Below are positions 41,881-50,128 of a stretch of 64,000 nt of DNA, in pieces. Under the pieces are notes generated by a model. That model saw nothing but the letters and a program-made list of their open reading frames with translations. It did not search any database and was not told where the DNA came from. The position numbers and the translations under genes are program-made. Position 1 is the stretch's first letter. Each line of letters opens with the position of its first letter. The DNA is from Tamaricihabitans halophyticus (GTDB lineage: Bacteria > Actinomycetota > Actinomycetes > Mycobacteriales > Pseudonocardiaceae): positions 248,001 through 312,000 of the forward strand of contig NZ_SLXQ01000001.1 in the NCBI RefSeq assembly GCF_004340875.1. The letters run 5' to 3'.

Positions 41881-42690
41881 ATGGACGACGTCTTCCGAGC
41901 ATTGGCCGATCCGCACCGACGGCGGCTACTCGACAGCCTCAATGCCCGCGGCGGGCAACGGCTGTACGAGCTGTGCGCGAACCTGGACATGGCCCGGCAG
42001 TCGGTCAGCAAACACCTCGCGGTACTCGAGGCGGCCAATCTGGTCACCACGATTCGCCGCGGCAGGGAGAAGCTGCACTACCTCAACGCCGCACCAATCC
42101 AGGCGCTCAGCGATCGCTGGATGCGGCAGTACGACCGGCGGCGCGCCGAAGCGCTTGCTGACCTCACCCGAGCATTGGAGGAACCGCCCATGGCCGAACA
42201 GGCCTTTGTGTACACCACGTTCATCAAGACGACGCCCGAGAAACTGTGGCAGGCGCTCACCGATCCGGCGTTCACCAGTCAGTACTGGGGCGTCACCTTC
42301 GAAACCGACTGGCAGCCCGGGTCGCCGATGGTGTGGAACGAGAACGGGAGCCGGATCGTCGATCCTGGCCAGACCGTGCTGACGGCCGAACCGTATCGAA
42401 AGCTTGCCTACACCTGGCACGTGCCGACCGAGGAATGGGGCGTCGCGGTCGGTATCGATGAATCGCTGCGGTCGAAGTTGGCCACCGAGCGTCGATCCAA
42501 AGTGACCTTCACCCTCGAACCCTTCGGCGAGACGGTCAAACTTACCGTCGTGCACGATGATTTCCCGCCGGAAAGCACCATGCGCGAGATGGTCAGCGGC
42601 GGTTGGCCACACCTGCTTTCCGATCTGAAGACCCTGCTGGAGACCGGCGAGACGCTTCCGCCGGTGCCGGCCGAGGCATGGCAGAACTAG
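41881..42690 (+). CDS. ArsR regulator fused to an SRPBCC (AHSA1-like) domain
   Basis: A protein of 269 residues from ATG 41881 (an ATG three codons earlier, 41872, is also possible). Residues 1-95 are an ArsR-type winged helix (VFRALADPHRRRLLDSLNA, LCANLDMARQSVSKHLAVLE, then the wing IRRGREKLHYLN). A START-like SRPBCC domain follows (about 105-250: TTFIKTTPEKLWQALTDPAF, YWGVTFETDWQPGSPM, KVTFTLEPFGETVKLTVVHD). Normally these are separate adjacent genes; here one protein joins them. The promoter carries two matching operators, consistent with autoregulation. A second SRPBCC gene follows 14 bp later. Confidence 0.88.
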   Translation: MDDVFRALADPHRRRLLDSLNARGGQRLYELCANLDMARQSVSKHLAVLEAANLVTTIRRGREKLHYLNAAPIQALSDRWMRQYDRRRAEALADLTRALEEPPMAEQAFVYTTFIKTTPEKLWQALTDPAFTSQYWGVTFETDWQPGSPMVWNENGSRIVDPGQTVLTAEPYRKLAYTWHVPTEEWGVAVGIDESLRSKLATERRSKVTFTLEPFGETVKLTVVHDDFPPESTMREMVSGGWPHLLSDLKTLLETGETLPPVPAEAWQN

Positions 42691-42704
42691 CCGAAGGAGT
42701 CGTG

Positions 42705-43175
42705 ATGTCCACATCGAACAAGCACGCGCCGCAAGTCACGGCCTCGACGCTGATCCGCCGGCCGCCGGCCGAGGTGTTCGCTGCCTTCATCGATCCGGTG
42801 CATACCACGAAGTTCTGGTTCTCCAAGAGCAGCGGGCCGCTTTCGCCGGGCGCCGAGGCGCACTGGGAGTGGGAGATGTACGGGGCACAGGCGAGCGTGC
42901 GAGTCGCGGAGTTCCAGGAAGCCGAACGGCTCGTCGTCGACTGGACCGGCACCGACGGGTTGCGCACCGAGTTCCGGTTCGTGCCGCACGCCGATGGCAC
43001 GGTCGTCACGGCGATCGAATCCGGTTTCACGGGCACCGCTGAAGAGGCCATCGCCTACGCGATCGACTCGACCGGCGGCTACACCACCGCGCTCTGCGGC
43101 GCCAAGGCACTACTTGAGCACGGCCTCGAACTCGGCGCCGTACGCGACAAGTTCCCCGACGCCTGGGTTCAATAG
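42705..43175 (+). CDS. SRPBCC (AHSA1-like) domain protein
   Basis: A 156-residue START-fold protein. The pattern VTASTLIRRPPAEVFAAFID, FWFSKSSGPLSPGAEAHWEW and GTVVTAIESGFTGTAEEAIA is that of the AHSA1-like SRPBCC family, which binds hydrophobic ligands. It starts 14 bp after the ArsR-SRPBCC fusion gene, so the two are cotranscribed and presumably induced by the same ligand. Function and ligand are not known. A dispersed repeat (copy 9) follows directly. Confidence 0.85.
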   Translation: MSTSNKHAPQVTASTLIRRPPAEVFAAFIDPVHTTKFWFSKSSGPLSPGAEAHWEWEMYGAQASVRVAEFQEAERLVVDWTGTDGLRTEFRFVPHADGTVVTAIESGFTGTAEEAIAYAIDSTGGYTTALCGAKALLEHGLELGAVRDKFPDAWVQ

Positions 43176-43178
43176 CCA

Positions 43179-43198
43179 CGCTAACCCTAAAGAACGCG
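43179..43198 (-). repeat. Dispersed gene-end repeat, copy 9
   Basis: On the minus strand, CGCGTTCTTTAGGGTTAGCG, one mismatch to the consensus. It fills the 24-bp gap between the SRPBCC gene and the convergent Doc toxin gene. Confidence 0.85.
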
Positions 43199-43199
43199 G

Positions 43200-43604
43200 T
43201 TACCGTGCTCCGCCCTGGCGGCGGACGTCACGAGACTCTGTCGCGATACGAAGCTGATCAGCAATAACGGAAACTTCGTTCAGCTCACCTGCCGACACCT
43301 GGATGACGAACGTATACGCTTCGTCATTGGTGAGGGTCAGCCGGAAGCCGTTGACACCAAGGAAAGCAATCGTCGCCGCGAGCGCCAGCCGCTTGTTGCC
43401 GTCGACAAGGGCGTGGTTGCGCGCAAGAGAATGCAGCAACGCCGCTGCCTTCTCCGCGAGGTCGTGATAGGCATCCGCGCCGAACACGGTTGTTCGTGGC
43501 CGCGCCAGCGCCGCTTCCAACAAGCCGTGATCCCGGATCTCTGGCTCGTCGCCGAGCGTCCGCCTGGCGACATGATGTAATTCAGCCAGCGTCAAGTAGA
43601 TCAC
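43200..43604 (-). CDS. doc: Doc-type Fic toxin (death-on-curing family)
   Basis: A 134-residue single-domain Fic protein of the Doc type. The catalytic motif is NHALVDGNKRLALAA (about residues 63-77), with His, Asp, Asn-Lys-Arg all present. Canonical Doc phosphorylates EF-Tu and halts translation. The start codon overlaps the stop of the upstream antitoxin gene by 4 bp (ATGA), as expected for a toxin-antitoxin operon. It should be active as the catalytic residues are complete. Length and gene order agree with other actinobacterial phd/doc-like pairs. Confidence 0.9.
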   Translation of the reverse strand: MIYLTLAELHHVARRTLGDEPEIRDHGLLEAALARPRTTVFGADAYHDLAEKAAALLHSLARNHALVDGNKRLALAATIAFLGVNGFRLTLTNDEAYTFVIQVSAGELNEVSVIADQLRIATESRDVRRQGGAR

Positions 43605-43804
43605 CGCCCGAGCCGCTCCAGAGCCTCGGCGTAACGCGGCAATTCCTCATCGAGCACTTCGTCGAGCAGCTCGACACGACTGTGGTTCTCCACGTATTCA
43701 CGAACCGCCTGCCGCGCCACCTCCTGCATCGAACGCTCCTCAAGCTCCGCACGTCGGCGCAGTGCAGCCGCTTCGTCATCCGAGAGCCGCAAGGTCATAG
43801 GCAT
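43601..43804 (-). CDS. Ribbon-helix-helix antitoxin of the Doc system
   Basis: A 67-residue protein. MTLRLSDDEAAALRRRAELE followed by RSMQEVARQAVREYVEN is the ribbon-helix-helix pattern of a CopG/Arc-type antitoxin, unlike the Phd fold of the original P1 system. The C-terminal acidic helix (VELLDEVLDEELPRYAEALE) probably binds and blocks the toxin. It overlaps the doc gene by 4 bp. An inverted repeat lies upstream at 43812-43835, a candidate autoregulatory site. Confidence 0.85.
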   Translation of the reverse strand: MPMTLRLSDDEAAALRRRAELEERSMQEVARQAVREYVENHSRVELLDEVLDEELPRYAEALERLGR

Positions 43805-43811
43805 GCTCGTA

Positions 43812-43835
43812 TGATACCACTACTGATACCAGTAG
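43812..43835. promoter_or_regulatory. Candidate operator of the Doc toxin-antitoxin operon
   Basis: TGATACCA occurs twice (43812-43819 and 43824-43831, 12 bp apart), and CTACTG...CAGTAG (43820-43825, 43830-43835) is an inverted repeat. It begins 8 bp upstream of the antitoxin ATG. Confidence 0.55.
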
Positions 43836-43839
43836 TCGC

Positions 43840-44586
43840 TCATCGTAAGCCGGCGGCGTCGCGGGCCTCGGCGAGTACGGCTTCGAGCATCGCCGGGGTG
43901 AGCCGACCCGTATAAGTGTTTTGTTGTGATGGGTGGTAGCAGCCGAACAGTGACAACGGCTCGGCACCATCCCGCGCGGTGAGCTCGACCCGTACCCCGT
44001 GTCCGAACTTTGGCCTCGGCCGGGGAATCTCCCAGTCAGCCGCGTCGAGCACGGGCAGCAGCGCCTGCCAACCGAAGCCGCCGAGCACCACGATCGCGCG
44101 CAGTCCCGGTCGCAGTAGCGACAACTCGCGCGCCAGCCATGGCCGGCAGGTATCCCGTTCCCCCGGTGTCGGCTTGTTCGCCGGCGGCGCGCAGTGCACC
44201 GGCGCGGTGATCCTGGTGCGGTGCAGCCGCAAGCCGTCATCGCGGTGCGTGACGGTGGGCTGCGAGGCGAGACCGACCGTGTGCAACGCCGCGTACAACA
44301 CATCACCGGACCGGTCACCGGTGAACATCCGCCCAGTGCGGTTCGCCCCGTGCGCGGCCGGCGCCAACCCCACGATGGCCAGTGCCGCATCCGCTGGGCC
44401 GAACCCGGGGACCGGCCGGCCCCAGTACTCCTGACCGGCGAAGACCGCGCGCTTCACGCGCGCCACCTCCTCCCGCCAGTCAACCAGCCGAGGGCAGGAC
44501 CGGCAGTCGGCGACGGCGGCGTCCAGCTCAGCAATATCGTGACAACCATTAGCCGTCCGCGAAACGGCAGACCTTTTACTCGGCAC
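43840..44586 (-). CDS. Uracil-DNA glycosylase, family 5 (UdgB) type
   Basis: A 248-residue DNA repair enzyme. Four cysteines suited to the iron-sulfur cluster are present: ADCRSCPRL (about 26-34) and [13 protein letters not shown] with RDTCRPW (about 131-148). The active-site motif is [20 protein letters not shown] (about 70-89), which differs from family 4 (GEAPG) and matches UdgB; the second motif is [15 protein letters not shown]. UdgB removes uracil, hypoxanthine and other deaminated bases. It is divergent from the S10 peptidase gene. Confidence 0.9.
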   Translation of the reverse strand: MPSKRSAVSRTANGCHDIAELDAAVADCRSCPRLVDWREEVARVKRAVFAGQEYWGRPVPGFGPADAALAIVGLAPAAHGANRTGRMFTGDRSGDVLYAALHTVGLASQPTVTHRDDGLRLHRTRITAPVHCAPPANKPTPGERDTCRPWLARELSLLRPGLRAIVVLGGFGWQALLPVLDAADWEIPRPRPKFGHGVRVELTARDGAEPLSLFGCYHPSQQNTYTGRLTPAMLEAVLAEARDAAGLR

Positions 44587-44604
44587 GCACGTAGGCTCTC
44601 AGGC

Positions 44605-46089
44605 ATGGCCGATGAGCAAAACCAGGACACCGACAAGCCGGAGCCCACCAAGCCCGCCGAGACCCCGGTGGATGATCTAGTCACCACGCAGCATTCGATC
44701 ACGATCAAGCGCCGCAAACTCGCCTACACCGCGCAGACTGGTCGGGTCGTGCTGCGCAAGGAAGTCACCACGGATGGCAAGTTCGAGGGCCACCTCGCCA
44801 AAGCGGAGGTCTTCCTCACCGCCTATACCCTGGACGGTGCCGAACCCGGCTCGCGGCCAGTGACGTTCGCCTTCAACGGTGGCCCCGGTTCCTCCAGCAT
44901 CTGGCTACACCTCGGGGTGCTCGGTCCGCGCCGCGCGGTCTCCGGCGACGTGAACGATCCGGAACCTCCGCCATACCGGCTCGCGGACAATCCGCAGACC
45001 CTGCTCGCGCACAGCGACCTGGTGTTCATCGACCCGGTTTCCACCGGTTACTCGCGCGCCGTCACCGGCGAGCAACCCAAGGACTTCCACGGGTTCACGC
45101 CGGATATAGAATCCGTTGGCGAGATCATTCGGCTGTGGACCTCGCGTAACGGGCGCTGGCTTTCCCCCAAGTTCATCGCCGGCGAGTCCTACGGAACCCT
45201 GCGCGCGGCCGCGCTGGCCGCGCACCTTCAGGATCGGCACGGATTCTTCCTCAATGGACTGTTGCTGATCTCCTCGGTGCTGGATATGGGCACCATCGTC
45301 TTCCACGAAGGCAATGATCTGCCGTACTCGCTGTACCTGCCGACCTACGCGGCAATCGCGAACTATCACGGCAAGCACGGCGATCGGCCGCTCGACGAAG
45401 TACTCGCCGAGGCCGAGGAGCTTGCCGACCGCGACCTTCCGGTCGCCCTGCGGCGCGGCGCTCGGCTGGACGCCGATGAGCGCGCCGAGTTGGTGGCACG
45501 GATCGCCGAGCTCACCGGGCTCAGCGCGGACTATGTGGACCGAGTGAACCTGCGGATCGAACACATCAGGTTCTTCACCGAGCTGCTGCGCGCGGAAGGC
45601 CTGACCACCGGGCGGATGGACGGCAGGTTCACCACCTGGGAGCCGGACGGCGGCAGGGAGAAGATGAGCGACGATCCGTCGATCTCGCGCATCATCGGGG
45701 CGTACTCGGCGGCGTTCAACCACTATGTGCGCTCCGAGCTTGGCTACGCCAACGACCTGCCGTACGAGATCCTGTCGATAGATGTGAACAGGGCATGGTC
45801 GTACTCCGACTTCGAGGGCCGCTCGGTGTCGGTTGTGGACCAACTGGGCGCGGCGATGCGCGCGAACCCACACCTGAAGCTGCATGTGGCGCTCGGCCAC
45901 TACGACGGAGCTACCCCGTACTTCGCGGCCGAGTACGTACTCGCACAACTGCCCATTCCGGATTCCTTGCGGGACAACATCGAAACCGCGTACTACCCCG
46001 CAGGGCACATGATGTACGTGCACGATGACAGCCGCAAACAGCAGGCGGCGGATCTCGCGGACTTCGTCAACCGAGCCGCGAACAGGTAG
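44605..46089 (+). CDS. Serine carboxypeptidase-like S10 peptidase
   Basis: A 494-residue alpha/beta hydrolase. The oxyanion region is FAFNGGPGSSSIWLHLGVLG (about residues 92-111), the nucleophile is in FIAGESYGTLRAAALA, the Asp in VALGHYDGATPY and the His in YYPAGHMMYVH. These are the hallmarks of the S10 carboxypeptidases. No signal peptide is visible: the N-terminus is charged and polar, so the protein is probably cytoplasmic, unlike the eukaryotic lysosomal enzymes. The start ATG 44605 precedes MADEQNQ. The role in the cell is unknown. Confidence 0.9.
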   Translation: MADEQNQDTDKPEPTKPAETPVDDLVTTQHSITIKRRKLAYTAQTGRVVLRKEVTTDGKFEGHLAKAEVFLTAYTLDGAEPGSRPVTFAFNGGPGSSSIWLHLGVLGPRRAVSGDVNDPEPPPYRLADNPQTLLAHSDLVFIDPVSTGYSRAVTGEQPKDFHGFTPDIESVGEIIRLWTSRNGRWLSPKFIAGESYGTLRAAALAAHLQDRHGFFLNGLLLISSVLDMGTIVFHEGNDLPYSLYLPTYAAIANYHGKHGDRPLDEVLAEAEELADRDLPVALRRGARLDADERAELVARIAELTGLSADYVDRVNLRIEHIRFFTELLRAEGLTTGRMDGRFTTWEPDGGREKMSDDPSISRIIGAYSAAFNHYVRSELGYANDLPYEILSIDVNRAWSYSDFEGRSVSVVDQLGAAMRANPHLKLHVALGHYDGATPYFAAEYVLAQLPIPDSLRDNIETAYYPAGHMMYVHDDSRKQQAADLADFVNRAANR

Positions 46090-46093
46090 CCGC

Positions 46094-46115
46094 CCCCCGA
46101 AACGGGACTCGGGGG
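46094..46115. terminator. Hairpin between S10 peptidase and ppx
   Basis: CCCCCGA (46094-46100) pairs with TCGGGGG (46109-46115), loop 8 nt, in the 33-bp gap between convergent stop codons. Confidence 0.55.
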
Positions 46116-46122
46116 CTCGGCC

Positions 46123-47085
46123 TCAGACCAGGGAGAGTGCGATGCCATCCAGGATGTCGTGCTCACTCACCCGCAGCTCGGTGATTCCGGCGCGGTCGGC
46201 GAGTTGCTCGGCGAGTACCCGTACGACCAGTGCGCCGCCGGCGATCACGTCCACCCTGCCCGGGTGAATCGTGTTGATCGCGGCCCGCTCGTCGTGGGTC
46301 ATACCGAGCAGCCGATCGGTCGTTTCCCTGATCCCGTCAAGCGAAAGCCGGGAAAGGTGGATGCGCTCGGCGTCGTAGGCATCCAACCGCATCGCGACCG
46401 CGGAAAGTGTGGTGACCGTGCCGGCTACGCCGACGAAGGTTTTCGCCCCCTGTACCGGCACGGTTTCGAAGGCTTCGGCAAGCTTCTCGCTGGCGAAGCG
46501 CTCCGCCTCGGCTACCTGCGCGCTGGTCGGCGGATCATCGGACAGGCACCGCTCGGTGATCCGCACACAGCCGACGTCGACCGAACGCGCCGCGGTGACC
46601 TCGGCGCCAGCCTGACTCGACGTGCCAAGCACCAGCTCGGTCGAGCCGCCGCCAATATCGGCTACGACGAACGGGCCCTCCGCCGGGTCCAGGTCGCCGA
46701 CCGCGCCGACGAAGGACAGCTCGGCCTCGGTGTCGCCGCTGATCACCTCGGCTTCCTTGCCAAGCAGCTCGGCGGTCATCGCGAAGAAGTCCTCACGATT
46801 GCTGGCGTCCCGGGTGGCCGAGGTGGCCACCATCCGAGCCCGTTGCACTCCCTTACGCCGCAACACATTGGTGTAGTCGGCAAGGGCCGCCCTTGTCCGC
46901 TCAATGGCCTCGGGAGCGAGCCGGCCGGTGGCGTCCACACCCTGGCCAAGTCGGACGACCCGCATCTCCCGATGCACATCGCGCAGCCACGAGGTGCCGT
47001 CCTCGCGTTCGGTCACATCCGCCACAAGCAGCCGGATGGAGTTGGTCCCACAGTCGATTGCCGCAACCCTTGCCATAAGCGCCAC
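46123..47085 (-). CDS. Exopolyphosphatase/guanosine pentaphosphate phosphohydrolase (Ppx/GppA)
   Basis: A 320-residue protein of the ASKHA fold. The phosphate-1 loop is AAIDCGTNSIRLLVADV and the phosphate-2 loop FVVADIGGGSTELVLG (about residues 143-158); the adenosine-region motif VAGTVTTLSAVAM is also present. It corresponds to Rv1026 (Ppx1), next to DUF501, ftsB and eno, an order shared with M. tuberculosis. Short Ppx1-type proteins hydrolyse polyphosphate or pppGpp. The start may be at the Met three residues in (47076), where MARVAAIDCG begins. Confidence 0.9.
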   Translation of the reverse strand: MALMARVAAIDCGTNSIRLLVADVTEREDGTSWLRDVHREMRVVRLGQGVDATGRLAPEAIERTRAALADYTNVLRRKGVQRARMVATSATRDASNREDFFAMTAELLGKEAEVISGDTEAELSFVGAVGDLDPAEGPFVVADIGGGSTELVLGTSSQAGAEVTAARSVDVGCVRITERCLSDDPPTSAQVAEAERFASEKLAEAFETVPVQGAKTFVGVAGTVTTLSAVAMRLDAYDAERIHLSRLSLDGIRETTDRLLGMTHDERAAINTIHPGRVDVIAGGALVVRVLAEQLADRAGITELRVSEHDILDGIALSLV

Positions 47086-47102
47086 CCTACTGGTTAGCGC
47101 GT

Positions 47103-48245
47103 TCAGCAGGGCGGCAACTGCGGTGTGCTCGGCGTTGTACTAGACGGTGGAGTACTCGAAGGTGGAGTACTCGACGGCGGTGTACTCGACGGCGGCGTCG
47201 TACTGGACGGCGGGCTGGTGGGCGTACTTGATGACGGCGGCGTCGTGCTGCTGGATGGTGGGTCCTCCGGGGTGCTCGGGATACAACTCGGCGGCGGTTG
47301 GCTGGAGCTCGGCGGACTCGTCGTCGATGGCGGCGGTGTCGGCCTGCTCGTCGGCGGCTGTGGCCGCGGCGACGTGGGCCGGTCCGGACTGCCCTGCGCC
47401 GCCGCCTGCTGCTCCACCGGACGAGTCGCGCTGTCCGGCAACGGTTGCACCCGCTCCGCGTAGGCCGCGGCCCAGATCAACACCGTCCGCACGTAGTCAT
47501 CGGACTGGTTGTAGCGGAACACCGCCCGCGCCTGCTGGCGCTCATCGGAGAGATCCGCGCCGTTGGCACACAGGAAATTGCCCGCGGCCAGGGTGGCGTC
47601 GTACATATTGTGCGGATCGGCAGCGCCATCGCCGTTGCCATCGACGGCGTGGTTTCGCCAGGTGCTCGGAATGAACTGCATCGGCCCGACGGCACGATCC
47701 CAGGTCCGGTCACCGTCCAGCTCGCCACCGTCGGTATCGGCGATCCGCGCCACCCCGTCACCGTTCAACTGGGGGCCAAGGATCGGCCGCAGGCTGTTGC
47801 CATCGGCGTCCAGTTGACCACCGTTGGCGTGATTCGACTCGATTCGCCCGATCGCCGCCAGCAACGACCAGTCAAGCTTGCAGGCCGGAGTGGTCATTTC
47901 GATTCGATCGGCCGCCCGCTGATAGGCACGCATCGCCCCGCCGGGGATGCCGAGCGGACCTTCTGGCAGTTCGAGGAACGGACCGGCGTCGGCGACCAGC
48001 TGATCCAGGTCATCGGCGGAGGCCAGTAGATCCTCCGGTAGCTCCGCCAGCTCCGGTAGCTCACCGTTGGCGGGCAGTTCGACGGCCTGCTCGTCGATCA
48101 TCCGATAGCGCTCCCCGGTGGCATTCGTCCACGTCTGCGCACTACCCGTACTGAGCACGACCACGCCCGCGACGAGCCCGAAGGCCACCAAGCCGACGGT
48201 GAGCTTGCGCAGCAGCCGGTCCTGCTGACCCGTTTCGCTGCTCAT
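47103..48245 (-). CDS. Lytic transglycosylase-like protein with Ser/Thr/Pro-rich tail ending in Cys
   Basis: A 380-residue exported protein. The N-terminal membrane anchor is LTVGLVAFGLVAGVVVLSTG. A soluble SLT-type domain (about 105-265) has the catalytic Glu in LAAIGRIESNH and the fold motif DRAVGPMQFIPSTWR. The following 100 residues are nearly all Pro, Ser and Thr (PPSSTPPSSTPPSS-type) from tandem 15-bp DNA repeats, and the last residues are QLPPC. This tail could span peptidoglycan. It is related to the gene at 53121-53939. The role is likely peptidoglycan remodelling. Confidence 0.85.
   Translation of the reverse strand: MSSETGQQDRLLRKLTVGLVAFGLVAGVVVLSTGSAQTWTNATGERYRMIDEQAVELPANGELPELAELPEDLLASADDLDQLVADAGPFLELPEGPLGIPGGAMRAYQRAADRIEMTTPACKLDWSLLAAIGRIESNHANGGQLDADGNSLRPILGPQLNGDGVARIADTDGGELDGDRTWDRAVGPMQFIPSTWRNHAVDGNGDGAADPHNMYDATLAAGNFLCANGADLSDERQQARAVFRYNQSDDYVRTVLIWAAAYAERVQPLPDSATRPVEQQAAAQGSPDRPTSPRPQPPTSRPTPPPSTTSPPSSSQPPPSCIPSTPEDPPSSSTTPPSSSTPTSPPSSTTPPSSTPPSSTPPSSTPPSSTTPSTPQLPPC
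47146..47205. repeat. Tandem 15-bp repeats in the transglycosylase tail
   Basis: Units GGTGGAGTACTCGAA/C, GGCGGTGTACTCGAC and related copies follow each other at 47146-47205 (15-18 bp periods). They encode the Ser/Thr/Pro tail on the minus strand. Confidence 0.85.
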
Positions 48246-48413
48246 CGAACCTGTACCTCCCCCAGCTATCTCCCTGACACCTAGCGTGCCGCAGCTACCC
48301 CGGGACGCGCATCCTCAGCGCGTACGAGAGGCACACCGGTAACGAGAATTACCCCGTCCGGCCCAATACCAACGGCGGGAAAGCAGGTCTAGCCGAGCCG
48401 AGGGCGCCCGACC

Positions 48414-48419
48414 TACTCT
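48414..48419 (+). promoter_or_regulatory. -10 element for a leaderless acyl-CoA dehydrogenase gene
   Basis: TACTCT stands 6 nt before the ATG at 48426, the spacing of a leaderless transcript starting at the A. No Shine-Dalgarno sequence is present. Confidence 0.5.
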
Positions 48420-48425
48420 CGAGTT

Positions 48426-50120
48426 ATGACGGCAGTACAGCACGGCTCAGACGCAGCGGCCGAGGTCACCGGGTTTACCACCCATGAGGTACGCAATCAG
48501 CCACCAAGGCTGGTCGACTACCACCCGCTGGACTGCGATCCGGCGCTGGTCACGGCGCTACGCGCGTACGGGGCCGACGAATGGTTGCCCGAGCTCGGCG
48601 AGCTCGGGCGCACCGCGGCCTCCGCCGAGGCCCGCGAGCACGGCAGGTTGGCCAATGAGTTCCCACCCCGGCTCTACACCCATGATCGCTACGGGAACCG
48701 GGTGGACGAGGTGGAGTTCCACCCTTCCTGGCACTGGCTGATGGAGCGCGCGGTCGGGCACGGGCTGCATGCCGCCGCGTGGGCACCGGACGCGCCCGCG
48801 GGCGCGCATCTGCGCAGGGCGGCGGCGTTCTACCTGTGGTCGCAAGTGGAGCCAGGGCACGCCTGCCCGATCTCGATGACCTACGCCGCGGTGCCCGCGC
48901 TGCGCTACAGCCCCGAACTGGCCGCCCAGTTCGAACCCGGCCTGCGGTCCCGGGTCTACGATCCGGGGCTGCGCGAGCCGAGCGGGAAGGCCGGGCTGCT
49001 TGCCGGGATGTCGATGACCGAGAAACAGGGTGGCTCCGACGTACGCGCGAACACCACGACGGCAAGCGCCAACGCCGACGGCAGCTACCGGCTCGTCGGG
49101 CACAAATGGTTCACCTCCGCGCCGATGAACGATGTGTTCCTGACGCTGGCGCAAACCGAGCAGGGCGTGAGCTGCTTCCTGCTGCCGAGGGTGCTGCCGG
49201 ACGGCAGCCGCAACGCACTCCGGATCGCGCGACTGAAGGACAAGCTCGGCAACAAGTCGAATGCCTCTGCCGAGCTGGAGTACACCGGCGCGATCGGTTG
49301 GCCGGTTGGTGAGCTGGGGCGCGGGGTGCGCACGATCATCGAGATGGTCTCGGCCACGCGGCTGGACTGTGTGCTCGGCGCGGCCGCGAACGTCCGGCAC
49401 GGACTGTCCGAGGCCGTACATCACGCGCGCTATCGCAGCGCGTTCGGCGCCAAGCTGATCGACCAGCCGGCGATGCTCCCCGTGCTCGCCGATCTTACCG
49501 TGGAATCGGATGCGGCGATCGCCCTCGCGATGCGCCTTGCCCTCGCCGCGGACAACGCGCGCGGGGGCGATGCCAGCGAGGCCGCGCTGTTGCGGCTCGC
49601 GCTGCCGGCAAGTAAGTACTACGTGTGTAAACGCGCGCCCATCGTGCTCGCGGAAGCCTTGGAGTGCTTGGGTGGAAACGGGTACGTGGAGGAATCGGGA
49701 ATGCCCCGGCTGTATCGCGAGGCGCCGTTGATGTCCATCTGGGAAGGCTCGGGCAATGTCACCGCGCTCGATGTGCTGCGCGCACTCGCGAAGGAACCCG
49801 CGATAGCGGACGCTCTACTGTCCGAATTGGACGCTAGCGTGGGGTTGGACGCGCGGTTCGACGCGGCGGTTGCCGAACTGCGCACCGAGCTCGCGGGTGC
49901 CGAGCAGGCACGGGCGCGCAAACTTGCCGAGCAGATTGCCCTGTGCTTGCAGGCGGCGCTGCTGCTCCGGCAGGGCCCGACCGAGCTCGCGGACGCCTTC
50001 CTGGCCACGCGGTTCGGTACGGCGCGCAATACGCTTGGCATCCTCCCGCGTGGGCTCGCTGTGACCGAGCTGGTTGATCGGGTAACACCCCAGGTCACCG
50101 TGGGTGAGCGCGTTCTTTGA
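48426..50120 (+). CDS. AidB-like acyl-CoA dehydrogenase
   Basis: A 564-residue flavoprotein of the AidB branch of the acyl-CoA dehydrogenases. FAD and substrate motifs are GMSMTEKQGGSDVRANTT (about 193-210), GHKWFTSAPMNDVFLTLAQ, and the C-terminal LGGNGYVEESGMPRLYREAP with SIWEGSGNVTALDVLRAL. The long C-terminal domain, about 100 residues after that motif, is typical of AidB, which protects against alkylating agents in E. coli. Stop codon TGA (50118-50120) is part of a dispersed repeat that also gives the stop of the convergent DUF501 gene. Confidence 0.9.
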   Translation: MTAVQHGSDAAAEVTGFTTHEVRNQPPRLVDYHPLDCDPALVTALRAYGADEWLPELGELGRTAASAEAREHGRLANEFPPRLYTHDRYGNRVDEVEFHPSWHWLMERAVGHGLHAAAWAPDAPAGAHLRRAAAFYLWSQVEPGHACPISMTYAAVPALRYSPELAAQFEPGLRSRVYDPGLREPSGKAGLLAGMSMTEKQGGSDVRANTTTASANADGSYRLVGHKWFTSAPMNDVFLTLAQTEQGVSCFLLPRVLPDGSRNALRIARLKDKLGNKSNASAELEYTGAIGWPVGELGRGVRTIIEMVSATRLDCVLGAAANVRHGLSEAVHHARYRSAFGAKLIDQPAMLPVLADLTVESDAAIALAMRLALAADNARGGDASEAALLRLALPASKYYVCKRAPIVLAEALECLGGNGYVEESGMPRLYREAPLMSIWEGSGNVTALDVLRALAKEPAIADALLSELDASVGLDARFDAAVAELRTELAGAEQARARKLAEQIALCLQAALLLRQGPTELADAFLATRFGTARNTLGILPRGLAVTELVDRVTPQVTVGERVL

Positions 50121-50128
50121 GGTTAGCG
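50109..50128 (+). repeat. Dispersed gene-end repeat, copy 10
   Basis: CGCGTTCTTTGAGGTTAGCG, one mismatch to the consensus. It contains both stop codons of two convergent genes (TGA 50118-50120 on plus, TAA 50123-50125 on minus), only 2 bp apart. Confidence 0.9.

Noticed and set aside
43840-46089. UDG and S10 peptidase as part of a defence island with the Doc pair
   Set aside because: Both are widespread housekeeping-type genes in separate transcription units; only the Doc pair is a mobile-type module.
47146-47205. Regular short repeats that could suggest a CRISPR array
   Set aside because: The repeats have no spacers, keep the frame and code for a Pro/Ser/Thr tail; there are no cas genes.
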